Assembly: GCA_946902875.1 (NCBI GenBank)
Contig: OX336340.1
Location: forward strand, 13,531,566 to 13,595,565
Length of the DNA: 64,000 nt
Reading direction: 5' to 3'
From: Nematopogon swammerdamellus
Taxonomy: Eukaryota; Arthropoda; Insecta; Lepidoptera; Adelidae
Position 1 is the stretch's first letter. Each line of letters begins with the position of its first letter. Positions 44,026 through 55,255 of the stretch are shown piece after piece. The notes beneath the pieces are model-generated. The model searched no databases and had not been told where the DNA came from. It saw only the letters and a program-made list of their open reading frames with translations. Position numbers and translations under genes: made by a program.

Positions 44026-46250
44026 TTAGTTCTTGGCGTTTCGGAGGTTGTACTCGATAGAGCGCAGGATCGCCTCAGGGATCGGCGGGGGAGTGGGGAT
44101 GGCGGAGCCCTGCACATGCAAATAAACACATTTTAATAAAATATTCCAAATGACTGATTTTTTTTTAAATTTCTACTTATGTAATTTTTCTATGAACTAT
44201 TTAAAATGCAGGCTAGCACCTGTATTTTAAATCTAATTTATGTGTGGGCACACAACACACTGGGCTGAATTCATAAAAAATAATTTTACCATTTCTTGGA
44301 AAATCTAACCCAATACTGAACGAAGTTTAACAAATAGTAATCCAGTGGAAATTAAAGTGCGTATCAGGTTGTGAAAGCAGAATAGATGTTGTCTGTTTCT
44401 CACTAGTAAACCAAGTTTCGAAACCAGTGCGTCTGGACACACATCGAATTGTTTTGTAAAACCGAGTAAAGTAATGCCTTAACGTAACCAAGTTTTCTTC
44501 AAGGAAAGCAATATTTTCACAACAGTCTCTGTAATGTGTTCTATGTTATGCTTACAGAGGGCTGGTAGCCATTCTCGTCGGCGACGTATGTGATGGCAAT
44601 GACTTGGCCCTCGGGCGAGGTCCAGGAGAAGGAGCCGCGCGCCACAACTGGTGCGACGGGCGGGTTGCCGGGGAACTGCTTGGGCGTGCCCTCCTCCTGC
44701 GCCGCGATACCGTTGTCCGTCTCGTAGCTGCAATATACACACACGTCCTATATCACGAATAGCCAGTTAATTCGCTCATTTGTAAAGGAGCTTTTTCATC
44801 GAAAGCTCCGAAACGAGCACAAGGGAAGCTTTCACATAGCACCCTATGTATGCTCTCACTTGGCACCGTATGTATACTCGTGCCAAGTGAGAGGAGAGGG
44901 GAGTAATACGCGGACCGTAGAGCGTAGGCATGCAACAAATAAACTGTACCGTGTGGGGCCGGTACTTTAAAAGAATAGCCCCACTGCACCTCTCCTCGTG
45001 TATGCCGTATAAGGCGACAAAGGGATATGACTCCCTTCTTATATTACTAGGTGGTAGGGTTCAACCCGCCCGGGTTGGTACCACCGCACTGAATGAAAGG
45101 TCGGTCGAAGCGGCTATGTAAATAGTTTGTGTTTTCCGTTCAGTTCAGTGTAGCCGGCGTGACCGAAGGGAAGCACTGCCGTGGCACCAAGTTCATCCGG
45201 TGTTATGGGCTGACATCACGGATGTTGTAGGCGATGTAGCCAATCGTGTCAGTTTCCATAAAACAAAAATAAAAAAATATTAAAAACTCGTGTATTACAT
45301 ACATGAGATTAAGACTACTCACAAGTTGTTGTAACTGCCGTCGGGGTTGATCTCGTTACCGGAGCGCAGGACGTTCGCGTCGCGCTCGGAGCCTCCGCTG
45401 CGGTACGGCTTGGACACGACGGACGGGCCCGGCGGCGGCGGGTAGGAGGGCTTCTTGAACTGGTTCTGGCGGAGCCCCTGCGACGACCCCGAGAAGCCAA
45501 CGAACTGGCCGCAAGCGACCGACAGCGCGACGCCGAGGACGATCTGAAAAGGCACAACGATGCTCGTAAATGCGCGTTCCGTTGCTCTATAGTTCCATCA
45601 GCAGATCAACATAGTTTAATTTAGAGAAAATACAAAGGTTGAACCATTCACTCAACTTAAACTGTAATTTTTTCTTTGATACTATAATTTAAATGCGTAC
45701 CAGAAATCTAGTAAGACTATCCTTTGAAACCCTCGTCGCTCGTTCGGAACGTTAAAGATACCATACCTAGATGTTTTTACAGCTGAACGAATTCATAGGG
45801 CTTTTGTCAGCCTCGGTAGCTCAGTGGTGCGGTCGGTCGTCTGTTGTTAAGCAACCCTGCACTTGGATGGGTGACCGCTCGATCGTTGGAGGCTGACTGT
45901 GGTTCGGATTCCACGTAAAACTGTAGGTCCTTTCCCTTCTTATCTATCTATCTAGGTGGTAGGGTTTATCCCGCCCGGGTTGGTACCACCGCACTGAATG
46001 AAACGTCGGTCGAAACGGCTATGTAAATAGTGCGTGTTTTCCGTCCAGTTCAGTGTAGCCGACATGAAATGAAGGGATGCACTGACATGTCACCTAGTTC
46101 ACGGCCTAGGCACACCTATAGGCACATCACGGATGTTGTAGGTGGTTTAGGCAATCATGTCAGTTTCCATAAAAAAAAAATGGGACTGCTGGAACATCAT
46201 TATATGAATGAGTTCATTATAACTGATATTAGGCTCACCAGAAACTTCAT
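44026..46250 (-). CDS. RR-1 cuticular protein (gene C), complete
   Basis: Four minus-strand exons, 46239-46250, 45323-45543, 44556-44727 and 44026-44109, join in phases 0, 2 and 0 to 162 residues. The signal peptide is [16 protein letters not shown], split by intron 1 after four codons, a common arrangement in RR genes. A Pro/Ser/Lys-rich segment ([16 protein letters not shown]) leads to the RR-1 domain: [16 protein letters not shown], then [27 protein letters not shown] and [20 protein letters not shown]. Donors are GTGAGC, GTGAGT and GTAAGC. The promoter at 46277-46312 fits this start. A full SINE with tRNA-like head sits in intron 1 and a composite SINE in intron 2. Closest in sequence to gene B. 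Predicted role: secreted chitin-binding protein of the cuticle. The gene model is strongly supported; stage or tissue of use cannot be seen. Confidence 0.93.
44948..45279 (+). mobile_element. SINE-like element with head type 2 in intron 2 of gene C
   Basis: Head ACCGTGTGGGGCCGGTACTT and TAAGGCGACAAAGGGATATG, followed by the shared body and ending GTGTCAGTTTCCATAAAAC. It lies antisense to gene C. Confidence 0.8.
45806..46180 (+). mobile_element. Full-length SINE (family 1) with tRNA-like head, in intron 1 of gene C
   Basis: The best full copy in the window. Pol III A-box-like TAGCTCAGTGGT (45817-45828), B-box-like GGTTCGGATTCC (45901-45912), shared body with GTCGGTCGAAACGGCTATG, and an A-tail at 46171-46180. 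Length is about 375 bases. It is antisense to gene C. Confidence 0.88.
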
Positions 46251-46276
46251 GATGATATTGTTGCGACGAGCACCAC

Positions 46277-46312
46277 AAGTGACAAGACGCTCCACGTGCT
46301 CTAGCTTTTATA
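46277..46312 (-). promoter_or_regulatory. Core promoter of gene C
   Basis: On the minus strand a TATA box, TATAAAAG (46305-46312), lies 32 bases before the A of an initiator-like TCACTTG (A at 46280). This gives a 5' leader of about 30 nt before the ATG at 46250. Confidence 0.8.
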
Positions 46313-46319
46313 CAAAAAT

Positions 46320-47740
46320 CAATATCTCTCCACGCCAACGCAATCGCATGAATAATTTTTTCGCTGTAGGTACAATAAATTTGCCGCATCGTTCGCATAT
46401 TTTGTTTGTATAATATTTTCTCGTGCTTTAAAAATCAAATTTACTGAATGATGTATCTAATCGGAATAGGACGCTCAGCGCTGCTGTACCGGTATAGAGT
46501 CCTAGCTCGTCGCCACTCAGTTTTTGCTCGTCACAAAAACAAATTTTTTGTTTTGTTTATTGTATGTAGTTATTTCCATGCATTCCACACTCCGGCTGCC
46601 TGATGACCCACCAGGTTGAAGGCAATCAGCGCTTCCCATCTCGCTACATATGACGCGCACACGCTTTTTTCTTCCATGGTGCTTTCGTAGCCCTGTTGGT
46701 TGGGAGGATTGGAGAATCATTGGAGAGCATAAACGCTGACTAATTGTATGTATTGTTTTAATAAGTTGGTACTTTTGATATTATTATAAAAATAAATGAG
46801 CATAAATAAAAAACATATTCGTGTTTCATTAAATCTCTCAAATATTGAATTTATAGTTATTTACATTTATAAACTCTTTCATTATTTTGTTGATTTATCA
46901 ATATGACTATTATTACAGGAAGTAAACTTATTTCCTATTTTAATATCAGATTTCCTTAACAAAGAAAACAAAAGACACAATATTTAATCCTCTAAAAACT
47001 AAATAACTAATACATTAAAACTAATCTAAAATTAATATTAAGAAAACCTAAAAAAAAATATTTCTGAAAAGTCCGCCGAAGCCCCGTTTCAATAAAGTAA
47101 AAACGAACATGCGAACCTTACAATTTTCACATTGTTAGCAGATCATGCTCAACTTTATTTAATATTAAGTACACTAATATTATCGACGTACGCTAGATTC
47201 TTCCAAGACATTTATGTAGACATTAAAGATATTTTAACATTGACCTTTAGCATAATATCACGCGTGACATTTTGTGGGGTTTAGTGTTGTGTTTCGCGCG
47301 TGGCTAACATTAACTATTCCAATAGTTCAAAGTCGGGAGCAACATTTTGATTTCCTCACTTTCTTTCATACCATTTCCACACATGCTCACACAAACACAT
47401 TGCTACATGTTGTATTTTGATTTTGTTTTTCTATGTAATTACATCACGTTAGTTTTGTGTGGGTGGTACTGTCTCTTAAAATGTAGTCTTCCGGCTAGTT
47501 TTGGGGATAGCGCATGCTGTGGCAGTGTTTAAAAGACAGGGAACTTAATTTAGTATAAAAAAAATTGGTAAAAATAGGCTAGACAGCCTAGCAACAGTCC
47601 GCAAATCTGCTGGCATGGCACCTAACTGAGCGTGGTTTCGCGAGGAGAGGTGATTTTGGCTCTGTCGACTGCACCACGGTCTCTCGGCATAGCCACCCAT
47701 GCTGGTTACATAAAAAAAATATATATATATAAAATAAAAT
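46320..47740. other. AT-rich region upstream of gene C, no gene seen
   Basis: No conserved protein was recognised; the sequence is rich in A/T runs, with an AT dinucleotide run near 47720. Confidence 0.5.
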
Positions 47741-47744
47741 ATTG

Positions 47745-47835
47745 AGACTTTTAAGAGACTATTATAAAAACGTGGGGCGCATGTTATTACGCATATTATA
47801 CGCCCCACGTTTTTATATTAGTCTGTTAAAAGTCT
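47745..47835. repeat. Hairpin with arms of about 35 bp
   Basis: Left arm AGACTTTTAAGAGACTATTA ... ACGTGGGGCG and right arm CGCCCCACGTTTTTATATTA ... AAAAGTCT, with minor mismatches and a loop of about 20 bases. Confidence 0.8.
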
Positions 47836-47867
47836 AAATTTATTACTTATTACGAGTTTAACGCGAG

Positions 47868-48656
47868 TAAAACTCAGGCGTGTGTATTCAGCGCAAAGCG
47901 GACACCGTTCACTGCAGCCCCCACCTTTCAAGGAACTACTCTCAAGGTCGAGGAGCACATTGGGATTCTCGGGGTCGAACTAACTCGCGACCTGAATTTT
48001 GGACGCCACATCGAGGAGAAAGCTAAGGTAGCCTCAAGGAAGCTGGGTGTTCTCAACAAGGTGCGTCAGTACTTTACGCCGAGCCAAAAACTGCTACGTT
48101 ATAAAGCGCAGATTCGCTCATGCGTGGAGTACTGTTCGCATCTGTGGGACGGATCCGCAAAATACCTGCTCGGCTCCTTAGACTCGATTCAGCGTCGCGC
48201 TGTACGCCTCGTTAACGACCCCGAGGTATCTCGGATCTTAGAGACCTTACAGCTCCGCAGGGATGTTGGATCTTTGAGTGTGTTCTATCGCCTGTACCAC
48301 GGAGAGTGTTCCAAGGAGCTGCACGATGCGATCCCTCCATCCCCATTCTACCATCGTTCCACGCGCAACAGGTTGGGAATGCATCCACACACTGTCGATA
48401 TTCCCCCACTTAGGACAAATCGATCCTGTAAATCCTTGATTTACAGGGTTGCCAACATGTGGAATGCACTCCCACCTGCATCTTTTCCTCTAACGTACAG
48501 TCTGGGATCCTTCAAACATAATGTGAAGGTGCACCTAGCCGGCCGACATGGTATTCGCAGCCCCCGTAAATATTCGAATGCCCGTGGGCGCCGTCGGACT
48601 ACACCTCTGCGTTAGTCTGGCGCGCGCCATATGTCGAGCTTCCCATAAAAAAAAAA
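47868..48656 (+). pseudogene. 5'-truncated non-LTR retrotransposon, reverse transcriptase C-terminus (jockey/CR1-like)
   Basis: One open frame runs from about 47868 to the TAG at 48613-48615: TQACVFSAKRTPFTAAP, then EEHIGILGVELTRDLNFGRH, KLGVLNKVRQYFTPSQKLL, SIQRRAVRLVNDPE, RRDVGSLSVFYRLYHGECS, VANMWNALPPASFP and GSFKHNVKVHLAGRH. This is the standard C-terminal region of insect jockey/CR1-type polymerases, after the catalytic FADD core, which is absent. The 3' end has the family sequence GTGGGCGCCGTCGGAC ... TATGTCGAGCTTCCCATAAA and a poly(A) tail at 48645-48656. The retained part is not broken, so the insertion is fairly recent. Confidence 0.85.
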
Positions 48657-49065
48657 AAACTTATTCCGCTGACGCAGCGACACAAAGTGCCCTTTGGCAT
48701 CCGACATGAGAAGACAGCACGCTAGAGTATTGCACGATTTCTTACCCAGACGTAAAATATTAAGAAGGCCCACGTTTGTGTCCTTATTATTTTCTAGTTT
48801 TTTGAACAGCTAATGCTTTTTTTTCTAGTTTTTTGTACAGGTGATGTTTTTTAATAAAACCGTTTAACTTAAAAGTGTTTTACCTATTTTTTTATTTACT
48901 CGTTTTTAGTTAGATTTTTGGCTCGTTTTCGTCAATTTCTCACAATCAAGCACCTCAATGCATAGCCCTTCTACGCCACACAGTTCTCGGCACAATACAG
49001 AAATCTTAACTTGGGTGGATCCAAACAAATATCCTTATCATAATTTTTTTTTTTATATCAGTTCA

Positions 49066-50014
49066 ACAGTCCACCTCCTGCCTCCATAATCAGATCCTCG
49101 TCACCAAGTGTATTGGTAGAAGTATGGAAAACTCGTCCAAACCAACCAAATGAGCCCAAACTCGAGGGGGTTACTAGTAACAGTTGAAGAGTTCCACTGT
49201 CCACCTCCTGACTCCATCATCAGACCCTCGTCACCAAGTGTATTGATGGAAGTATGGGACACTCGTCCAAACCAACCAAATGAGCCCAAACTCGAGGGGG
49301 TTACTAGTAACGGTTGAAGAGTTCCACTGTGCACCTCCTGACTCCATCATCAGACCCTCGTCACCAAGTGTATTGGTAGAAGTATGGAACACTCGTCCAA
49401 ACAAACCAAATGAGCCCAAACTCGAGCGAGTTACTAGTAACCGTTGAAGAGTTCCACTGTACACCTCTTGACTCCATCATCAGACCCTCGTCACCAAGTG
49501 TATTGTTAGAAGTATGGGACACTCGTCTAAACCAACCAAATGAGCCCAAACTCGAGGGGGTTACTAGGAACGGTTGAAGAATTCCACTGTACACCTCCTG
49601 ACTCCATCATCAGACCCTCGTCACCAAGTGTATTGGTAGAAGTATAGGACACTCGTCCAAACCAACCAAATGGGCCCAAACTCGAGGGGTTACTAGTAAC
49701 GGTTGAAGAGTTCCACTGTACACCTCCTGACTCCATCATCAGACCCTCGTTACCAAGTGTATTGGTAGAAGTATGGGACACTCGTCCAAACCAACCAAAT
49801 GAGCCCAAACTCGAGGGGGTTACTAGTAACGGTTGAAGAGTTCCACTGTACACCTGACTCCATCATCAGACCCTCGTCACCGAGTGTATTGGTAGAAGTA
49901 TAGGACACTCGTCCAAACCAACTAAATGAGCCCAAACTCGAGAGGGTTACTAGTAACGTTTGAAGAGTTCCACGGTCCACCTCCTGACTCCATCATCAGA
50001 CCCTCGTTACCAAG
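49066..50014. repeat. Tandem array, 130-bp unit, about 7 copies
   Basis: The unit contains CTCGTCACCAAGTGTATTGG, ACTCGTCCAAACCAACCAAA and CTCGAGGGGGTTACTAGTAA. The CACCAAGTG landmark recurs at about 49102, 49232, 49362, 49492 and 49622, then at slightly shorter spacing. Copies are 90-97% alike by eye. A 130-base unit is not a multiple of three, so the repeated open frames on the minus strand are not coding. Confidence 0.95.
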
Positions 50015-50284
50015 TTGAAATTATCATAATATTGTATTGTCACGAGAACTCAATGTGTGTGCAATGTTTCATAAAAATCGGTTCAGTAGAAGTAGTTGAA
50101 AAAGTTGCCGCAAGATTTGAAACAAAGATAGAAACAAAAAAACAAAATACGGAGCCAAGCTAAAAAAAAAAAAAACCGTTTAAAAACCGTTTAATAATTT
50201 AAAAAAAGATAGTACTTTTTCTTCAATAGGTGTGTTAATTTTAGTTAATATCGATTGCACTTGATTATGGTATAATACATACAT

Positions 50285-50590
50285 ATATACATATCACACA
50301 CACTGAATCCTGACAATCGGGGTAAGCAGAGTAATTGGTGTTGTGCTGCAAGAACTCTGGTAAATTACAGCACAACACCGACCACCACGTTTCGCAAAGT
50401 ATTTGAACAAGATTCAATAGATCAAGCAGCAAGTAAGGCACGAAGACCCTCCTGCTGCATGACTCGGTGGAAGTACCGTGCCAAGGTGAGAGGTGGCGAA
50501 CCTGTCGCCCTTTAGCGCGGCATCTTGTCCTTATCCCTTAGTCGCCTTTTACGACATGTATGGGGAGAGATGCAGTGGGGCTATTCTAGT
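50285..50590. repeat. Two dispersed repeats side by side
   Basis: 50285-50425 is the CACAACACCGACCACC family. 50518-50590 is a reverse fragment of the type 2 SINE head (CCTTAGTCGCCTTTTACGAC ... AGTGGGGCTATTCT). Confidence 0.6.
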
Positions 50591-51059
50591 ATAATAATAA
50601 ATTTCAAATTATAAATTATTTCCTCTAGCTTTTTTGTAGGTGCCTTCTATGGTGGCGTATATTCTAGTTAATAGTAGATAATAGATATTTTATATTCTTT
50701 AGGCATGTGTGTATATATTTAATTTTTTTTTTAATATTAGTTATATTGTATGATTGTATGTCCTTATTTTGATTAATAAATATGTAATTTGTTAGCTCAG
50801 TGATAATAGAGCAAAATAGCAGGTATAACGTATAACCCTGTCATCGTATATTCATGGAAAACCTTCCATTCAGAAATAATATTTGAACGAAGATACAAAA
50901 CGGTTCGGGCCTTATGGTCCAATTCCCTGAATGACCAGTGACTGAAAGTCCATTACACGAATGTCTATTACCTACCTGAAAGTCTAATTACCCGGACATA
51001 TGCAAAAGATAATAATGATAGTTACCTTGTCTTTGATAGTATATTTTGCTAAATGTGTT

Positions 51060-51155
51060 GATCGCTGTTGTGTTGTAATTTACAAGAGTACTTGCAGCAC
51101 AACAGCGACGACTCTGCTTACTCGTATGGTCGAGATACAGCGTATGGTATGTATG
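51060..51155 (-). repeat. CACAACACCGACC family fragment
   Basis: GTTGATCGCTGTTGTGTTG, then GCAGCACAACAGCGACG and CTCTGCTTACTCG: a reverse, divergent copy of the sequence at 50285-50425. Confidence 0.5.
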
Positions 51156-51533
51156 TACGAGTATGTATTAATCATGATAATACCTCTTTCACCGTAACAA
51201 GACACACGTCAGAATAGTCATAACAGGTTATTTGGGTAGAACCTGACAGAATCATTTCAATGACACACATTTCAATGACACAATCAATCTTAATTGCTTT
51301 TTAGGATTCCAAAAGTTTAAAATGGAACTCTTATAAGATCACTCCGGCGGCGTCCGATCGTCTGTCACATACGTTTTTATCAAAAGCTAAGTAACGTAGA
51401 AACTTTAAATTTGTCATAATGATAGAACTATTTAACAAATTTATTTTAGATTAATATGGAGAGTCAGTTTGGTACCAATAAAAAAAACAGTTCAAATTAA
51501 CATATCGTGTGGGGTACCATTTGAAAGAGCTTT

Positions 51534-52130
51534 TGTTTTAATGGAAACTGACACGGTTGGCTACATATCCTACAACATTCGCATCGTTTGGCTCCTATGG
51601 GGTCCTGGTACTTTGCATGTGATTTAGTTTTGTTATGTAAGTGGGTAGAAGAAATTTATTATAAGCAATGTAGGAAATGATGCCAGCAAATATTGAAAGA
51701 GGTGTTTGCCCGTCATTGGGTCCACACTATAGCTCTAAACACGTTGTAGTTATACATACTTGAATATAAATGTGTCCGACCTGTTGGTGAACCTCAATAA
51801 ATAAATAAATAAATAAATAAATAAATGTCTACTAGGTCACATGTCAGTGCTTCCCTTCGGTCGTGCCGACTACACTGAACTAGCCGAAAAACACGAACTC
51901 TTTACCTTTTTACCTCTTTACGTTTCGACCGACTTTTTGTTCAGTGTATTCAGTTTCACTCTAGTAAGGTAAGAAGGGAAGGGACCTACTATACAGTTTT
52001 ACGTGAAATCCGCATCACGGTCAGCCTCCAACGGTCGAGGGGTCATCCGCCCTAGTACTGACCGCGCCCAGATGTGCTTATGAATACGATCGACAGTCGA
52101 CTGACTACACCACTGAGCTACCGAGGCTGA
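51534..52130 (-). mobile_element. Family 1 SINE split by a retroposon with (AAAT)n tail
   Basis: The tail part is at 51534-51590 (GGAAACTGACACGGTTGGC). The body and full head resume at about 51830 and end at 52130 with CACCACTGAGCTACCGAGGC, the complement of the A-box region. The insert of about 240 bases (51590-51830) ends AACCTCAATAAATAAATAAA, a simple-repeat tail typical of retroposition. Confidence 0.75.
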
Positions 52131-53120
52131 AAATTTTAAGTTCAGTGGTCTAAAAGTTGTGGTGATATTAAAGTTTGTATCGAAGTTGGTCATTTTTGAA
52201 GTTAGTAACATGGAAATTGGTGTTGAGGGTTCTGTTTTTAATAAAACTCAGTTGTAACAGCGCTTTAGGAGGTAGGTTGAGAAGGAGGGAGAGAGAGAAA
52301 GAGAGAGATAATATATACGTATTGCATCGACTCAAATCAAGCATAACCTGCAATGCCGCGAGCGAAGTCGCCAGCAAAATGCTAGTACCTATAAACAATA
52401 AAATTTTAGAAATTTTACAGAGATTGGTACGCAGAATAACCATTACTTAGTTTTTTTTTTAAATGTTCCATTCGAACGATGGAAAGGTAATTTGAGGAGA
52501 GTGAATAAGTATAATATATTCAGTCGCCCGTCGCCGTCACGCCCCGGTTCATCCGCGCCGCGCGCCTGGCACTATGAACACCTTGTTACTGTTATTATGT
52601 AGACTGCTCCCAATATATAATTTTATATAATCTAAATAAAATTAAATTTATATTTACCTAGAATGTGTAAATATCTACAGTCGGGGTTATTTTTAATAAC
52701 TTTAATTATTATAAGCACAAGCCTTAATATATGTTACTATAACATCCTGAGAGATGTTTGTATCGTTATAAAAATATATATTCATTCATAATGATCCAAT
52801 ATTTTAGCGATTTTCAACAAATTTAAATAATAATGACGTTTGTGTAGGCTCCGCTATGAACTTGGCATTGCAACAGTCGCCTACATAGAATAAGTCAGCG
52901 TGAACGTGACATAATCCAATTGGACATCACGAGGATCGTCTTCGCCTTGTCCGCCGGACGCCCCCCCACCCCCGCACCGCCGCCCCCGCCTCCGCCGCCG
53001 TGCCACCTGCCTGTCTCTATGAACCAACATAACTAATGCGCTCTCTGTGACTTATGGAAATGATTACCTCACTCAGAGTTCACAGAGATGGACTCTTCTT
53101 TTAACGTGAATTCGATGAGC
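52130..53120. other. Region without a recognised gene
   Basis: A GAGAGA-rich stretch at 52280-52305. GC-rich, proline-codon-like block at 52960-53000 (CCCCCCCACCCCCGCACCGC), not part of a convincing exon. Confidence 0.5.
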
Positions 53121-53123
53121 GTC

Positions 53124-53597
53124 TTAAGGCGCGTACAGACATCGCGAGGCATGCGGCGCGAACGGTTCGTCACGCATGCTTCAACCTGAGGCATGCGCGC
53201 AACATTTGTGCATAACTCCTGAACGGCACATGCTCAAGCTGAGCACGCGAACAACCACGCACGCACATGCTCAAGCTGACGCAGCCATGCGGCGCGAATG
53301 GTTCGTCACGCATGCCTCGGGCTGTGTGGACGTGAGTGCTCACTGTGAGCATTCGCCGCATACGCTCGTTGCGAAGCAATTAACGCGCTGCCTCAGTGCG
53401 AGCCGTGCGTTCCGTGTGGACGGCTGTTATTGTGTTGCGTGCGCCGTCCACACGGAACGCACGGCTCGCACTGAGGCAGCCTCGCAACGAGCGTACGCGG
53501 CGAATGCTCACAGTGAGCACTCACGTCCACACAGCCCGAGGCATGCGTGACGAACCATTCGCGCCGCATGCCTCGCGATGTCTGTACGCACCTTTAC
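53124..53597. repeat. Large GC-rich palindrome (foldback element)
   Basis: The outer ends match as AAGGCGCGTACAGACATCGC and its near-complement at 53570-53597. Inner arms of about 130 bp (53288-53434 and about 53457-53575) contain CGTCCACACGGAACGCACGG and GCTCACTGTGAGCATTCGCC. The left side carries an extra segment (53150-53287) that partly repeats the outer arm (GCGGCGCGAACGGTTCGTC). The loop is about 22 bases. Several open frames run through it by chance. Confidence 0.9.
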
Positions 53598-53599
53598 GT

Positions 53600-55180
53600 T
53601 TGATTCCAGAAAAATTGCGTCACGAAAAACATGTTAAAAACTTTGTGCTGCTAAAGTTTATACGTTGCCAAAGTGCTAGTTATATCATTGTGTAGAAGTA
53701 TCCGGCGGATACATAAAAATATCCGTTTCAATGAATAATATTAATAACAAATGACGTCATACCCTCCGGAAGATTACTCTAAAAATGTGTCGAGCCGCCG
53801 CGCCGTCGCCGCTTACTGAGAAGCGAGCTAGCGATCAAATTACATACTTGTCCGTTTGGGACAAATTTAACTGTGTTTTATAGACAAGTTTTTTGAATAT
53901 GGTTTTATAAAAAAAAATTAAAAGTAAAGAAATTTGTAGAAGAAAGAAGTTTTTTTATACTGCTGTCGTTGAGAAATTGTGAGATTTTGAGAATAGCACT
54001 CATAATTTTGATAGGAGACAACATTTATTTCCAAAAGTATCAGATTTCAGAATCCTGTCGCCAATAAAATGACTTGCACGTGTGAATTGAACCGTGTGAA
54101 CTGGAAGTTCGAAAATATTCTAGACAAGAAAGGAAACAAATATTATAATTACTAATATGAGGAGTGTGCGTCTTGTGCAAATATACTTTGTACCAGGTGG
54201 ACACATCTCAGTTTATTACATTTTGTATTGTTAAAGTGTTTCTTGGCTGTAATCGTCAGATTAACAAAATGTCTGGACGTTTCAACGAAGCCTCGGAATC
54301 CATGAACTATACACCGGAAGTAATTACCGATAAAGGAAACATATCACCGGAGGTCTAGCACTAGAACCTTTCGTTACAAACAAATTATGGAAATCAGAAT
54401 CCGTCCCAGTACAATAATATAAAATTTTGTACAATTAGAGATTCTTTATTTGGCATTGAAAACCTGGCATTTAAAGTCATACTACCAATTTATATTTGCC
54501 GGTTGTATATCATCTTGACATGAAATATGCGAACTTTAAATTCGTTCAAAACATTATTATGAGAATAAAATTATTAATTTGCATAAATAATTTTGTGTAT
54601 CAACTATATATCTTAGTGAACTAGTTACTAGAAAAGCTTCCAGTTAAAGAAATTAAATAACGAAAACTCGCCCCAAAGCTTATTGAGTTTGCCTATTGCG
54701 TTCACTGAAGATCGAACTCGATTCGTATATGTGACGAAATAAACAAGTGAAACTGAACATAATTTTGTTAAACTAAATTATTGTGGTGGTGCGGAACTCG
54801 AGTTGGCTTGGCATTTGGCCGGTTTTTATAGTGTCTTTAAGATGAGTATAAATTTACTTGATTGTTAAGTTTGCATTGGTGCAATCGGCCCTTTTTGTGA
54901 CATTTCTGTGAAATCTTCCGTGTCAGCTTGCCTTTTTTTTTTGCAAACCGGTTCGGTTGTTTAATTGGTGTCACAGAAAAGCGATTGTTGGCCGTCTTAC
55001 CCCAGCCGGCCGCGATGTTTCTGCTAGGTATGTGATTGATACATTGATAAACGGAATCACTCTAATAAACACTCTACTCTCAGATCGCTTTAGCAAGTCC
55101 AGAACAATATTTTTATTATCTGTTCTATAAGGAGTTAACAACATATTAAATACATAAAAAAAAAACATTTACAACTTATA
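53600..55180. other. Region without a recognised gene
   Basis: AT-rich. The open frame at 54164-54358 has no familiar motif. Positions 54790-54835 carry a degenerate GGAACTC ... TGGCCGGTTTTT repeat. Confidence 0.45.
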
Positions 55181-55199
55181 ATCAAGTCTTTATTTTTTG

Positions 55200-55205
55200 T
55201 TTATT
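55200..55205 (-). promoter_or_regulatory. Poly(A) signal of gene D
   Basis: AATAAA on the minus strand about 50 bases after the stop of gene D; a second one is at 55189-55194. Confidence 0.65.
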
Positions 55206-55255
55206 ATAAAGAAATTGTGCATTGTGAATAAACAATAAACTTCAGCAATCGTGAA

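Noticed and set aside
45806..45915. Possible tRNA gene (A- and B-box with tRNA-like fold)
   Set aside because: The same head with a long shared body and A-tail occurs many times in the window; it is a SINE promoter.
49066..50014. Repeated open frames of about 77 codons on the minus strand; also a CRISPR-like look
   Set aside because: The unit is 130 bases, not a multiple of three, so frames shift from copy to copy. There are no spacers between short repeats, so it is not CRISPR.
53176..53695. Open frames of 99-124 codons on the plus strand
   Set aside because: They lie within a large palindrome; both strands are open because of GC-rich inverted sequence. No protein family is recognisable.
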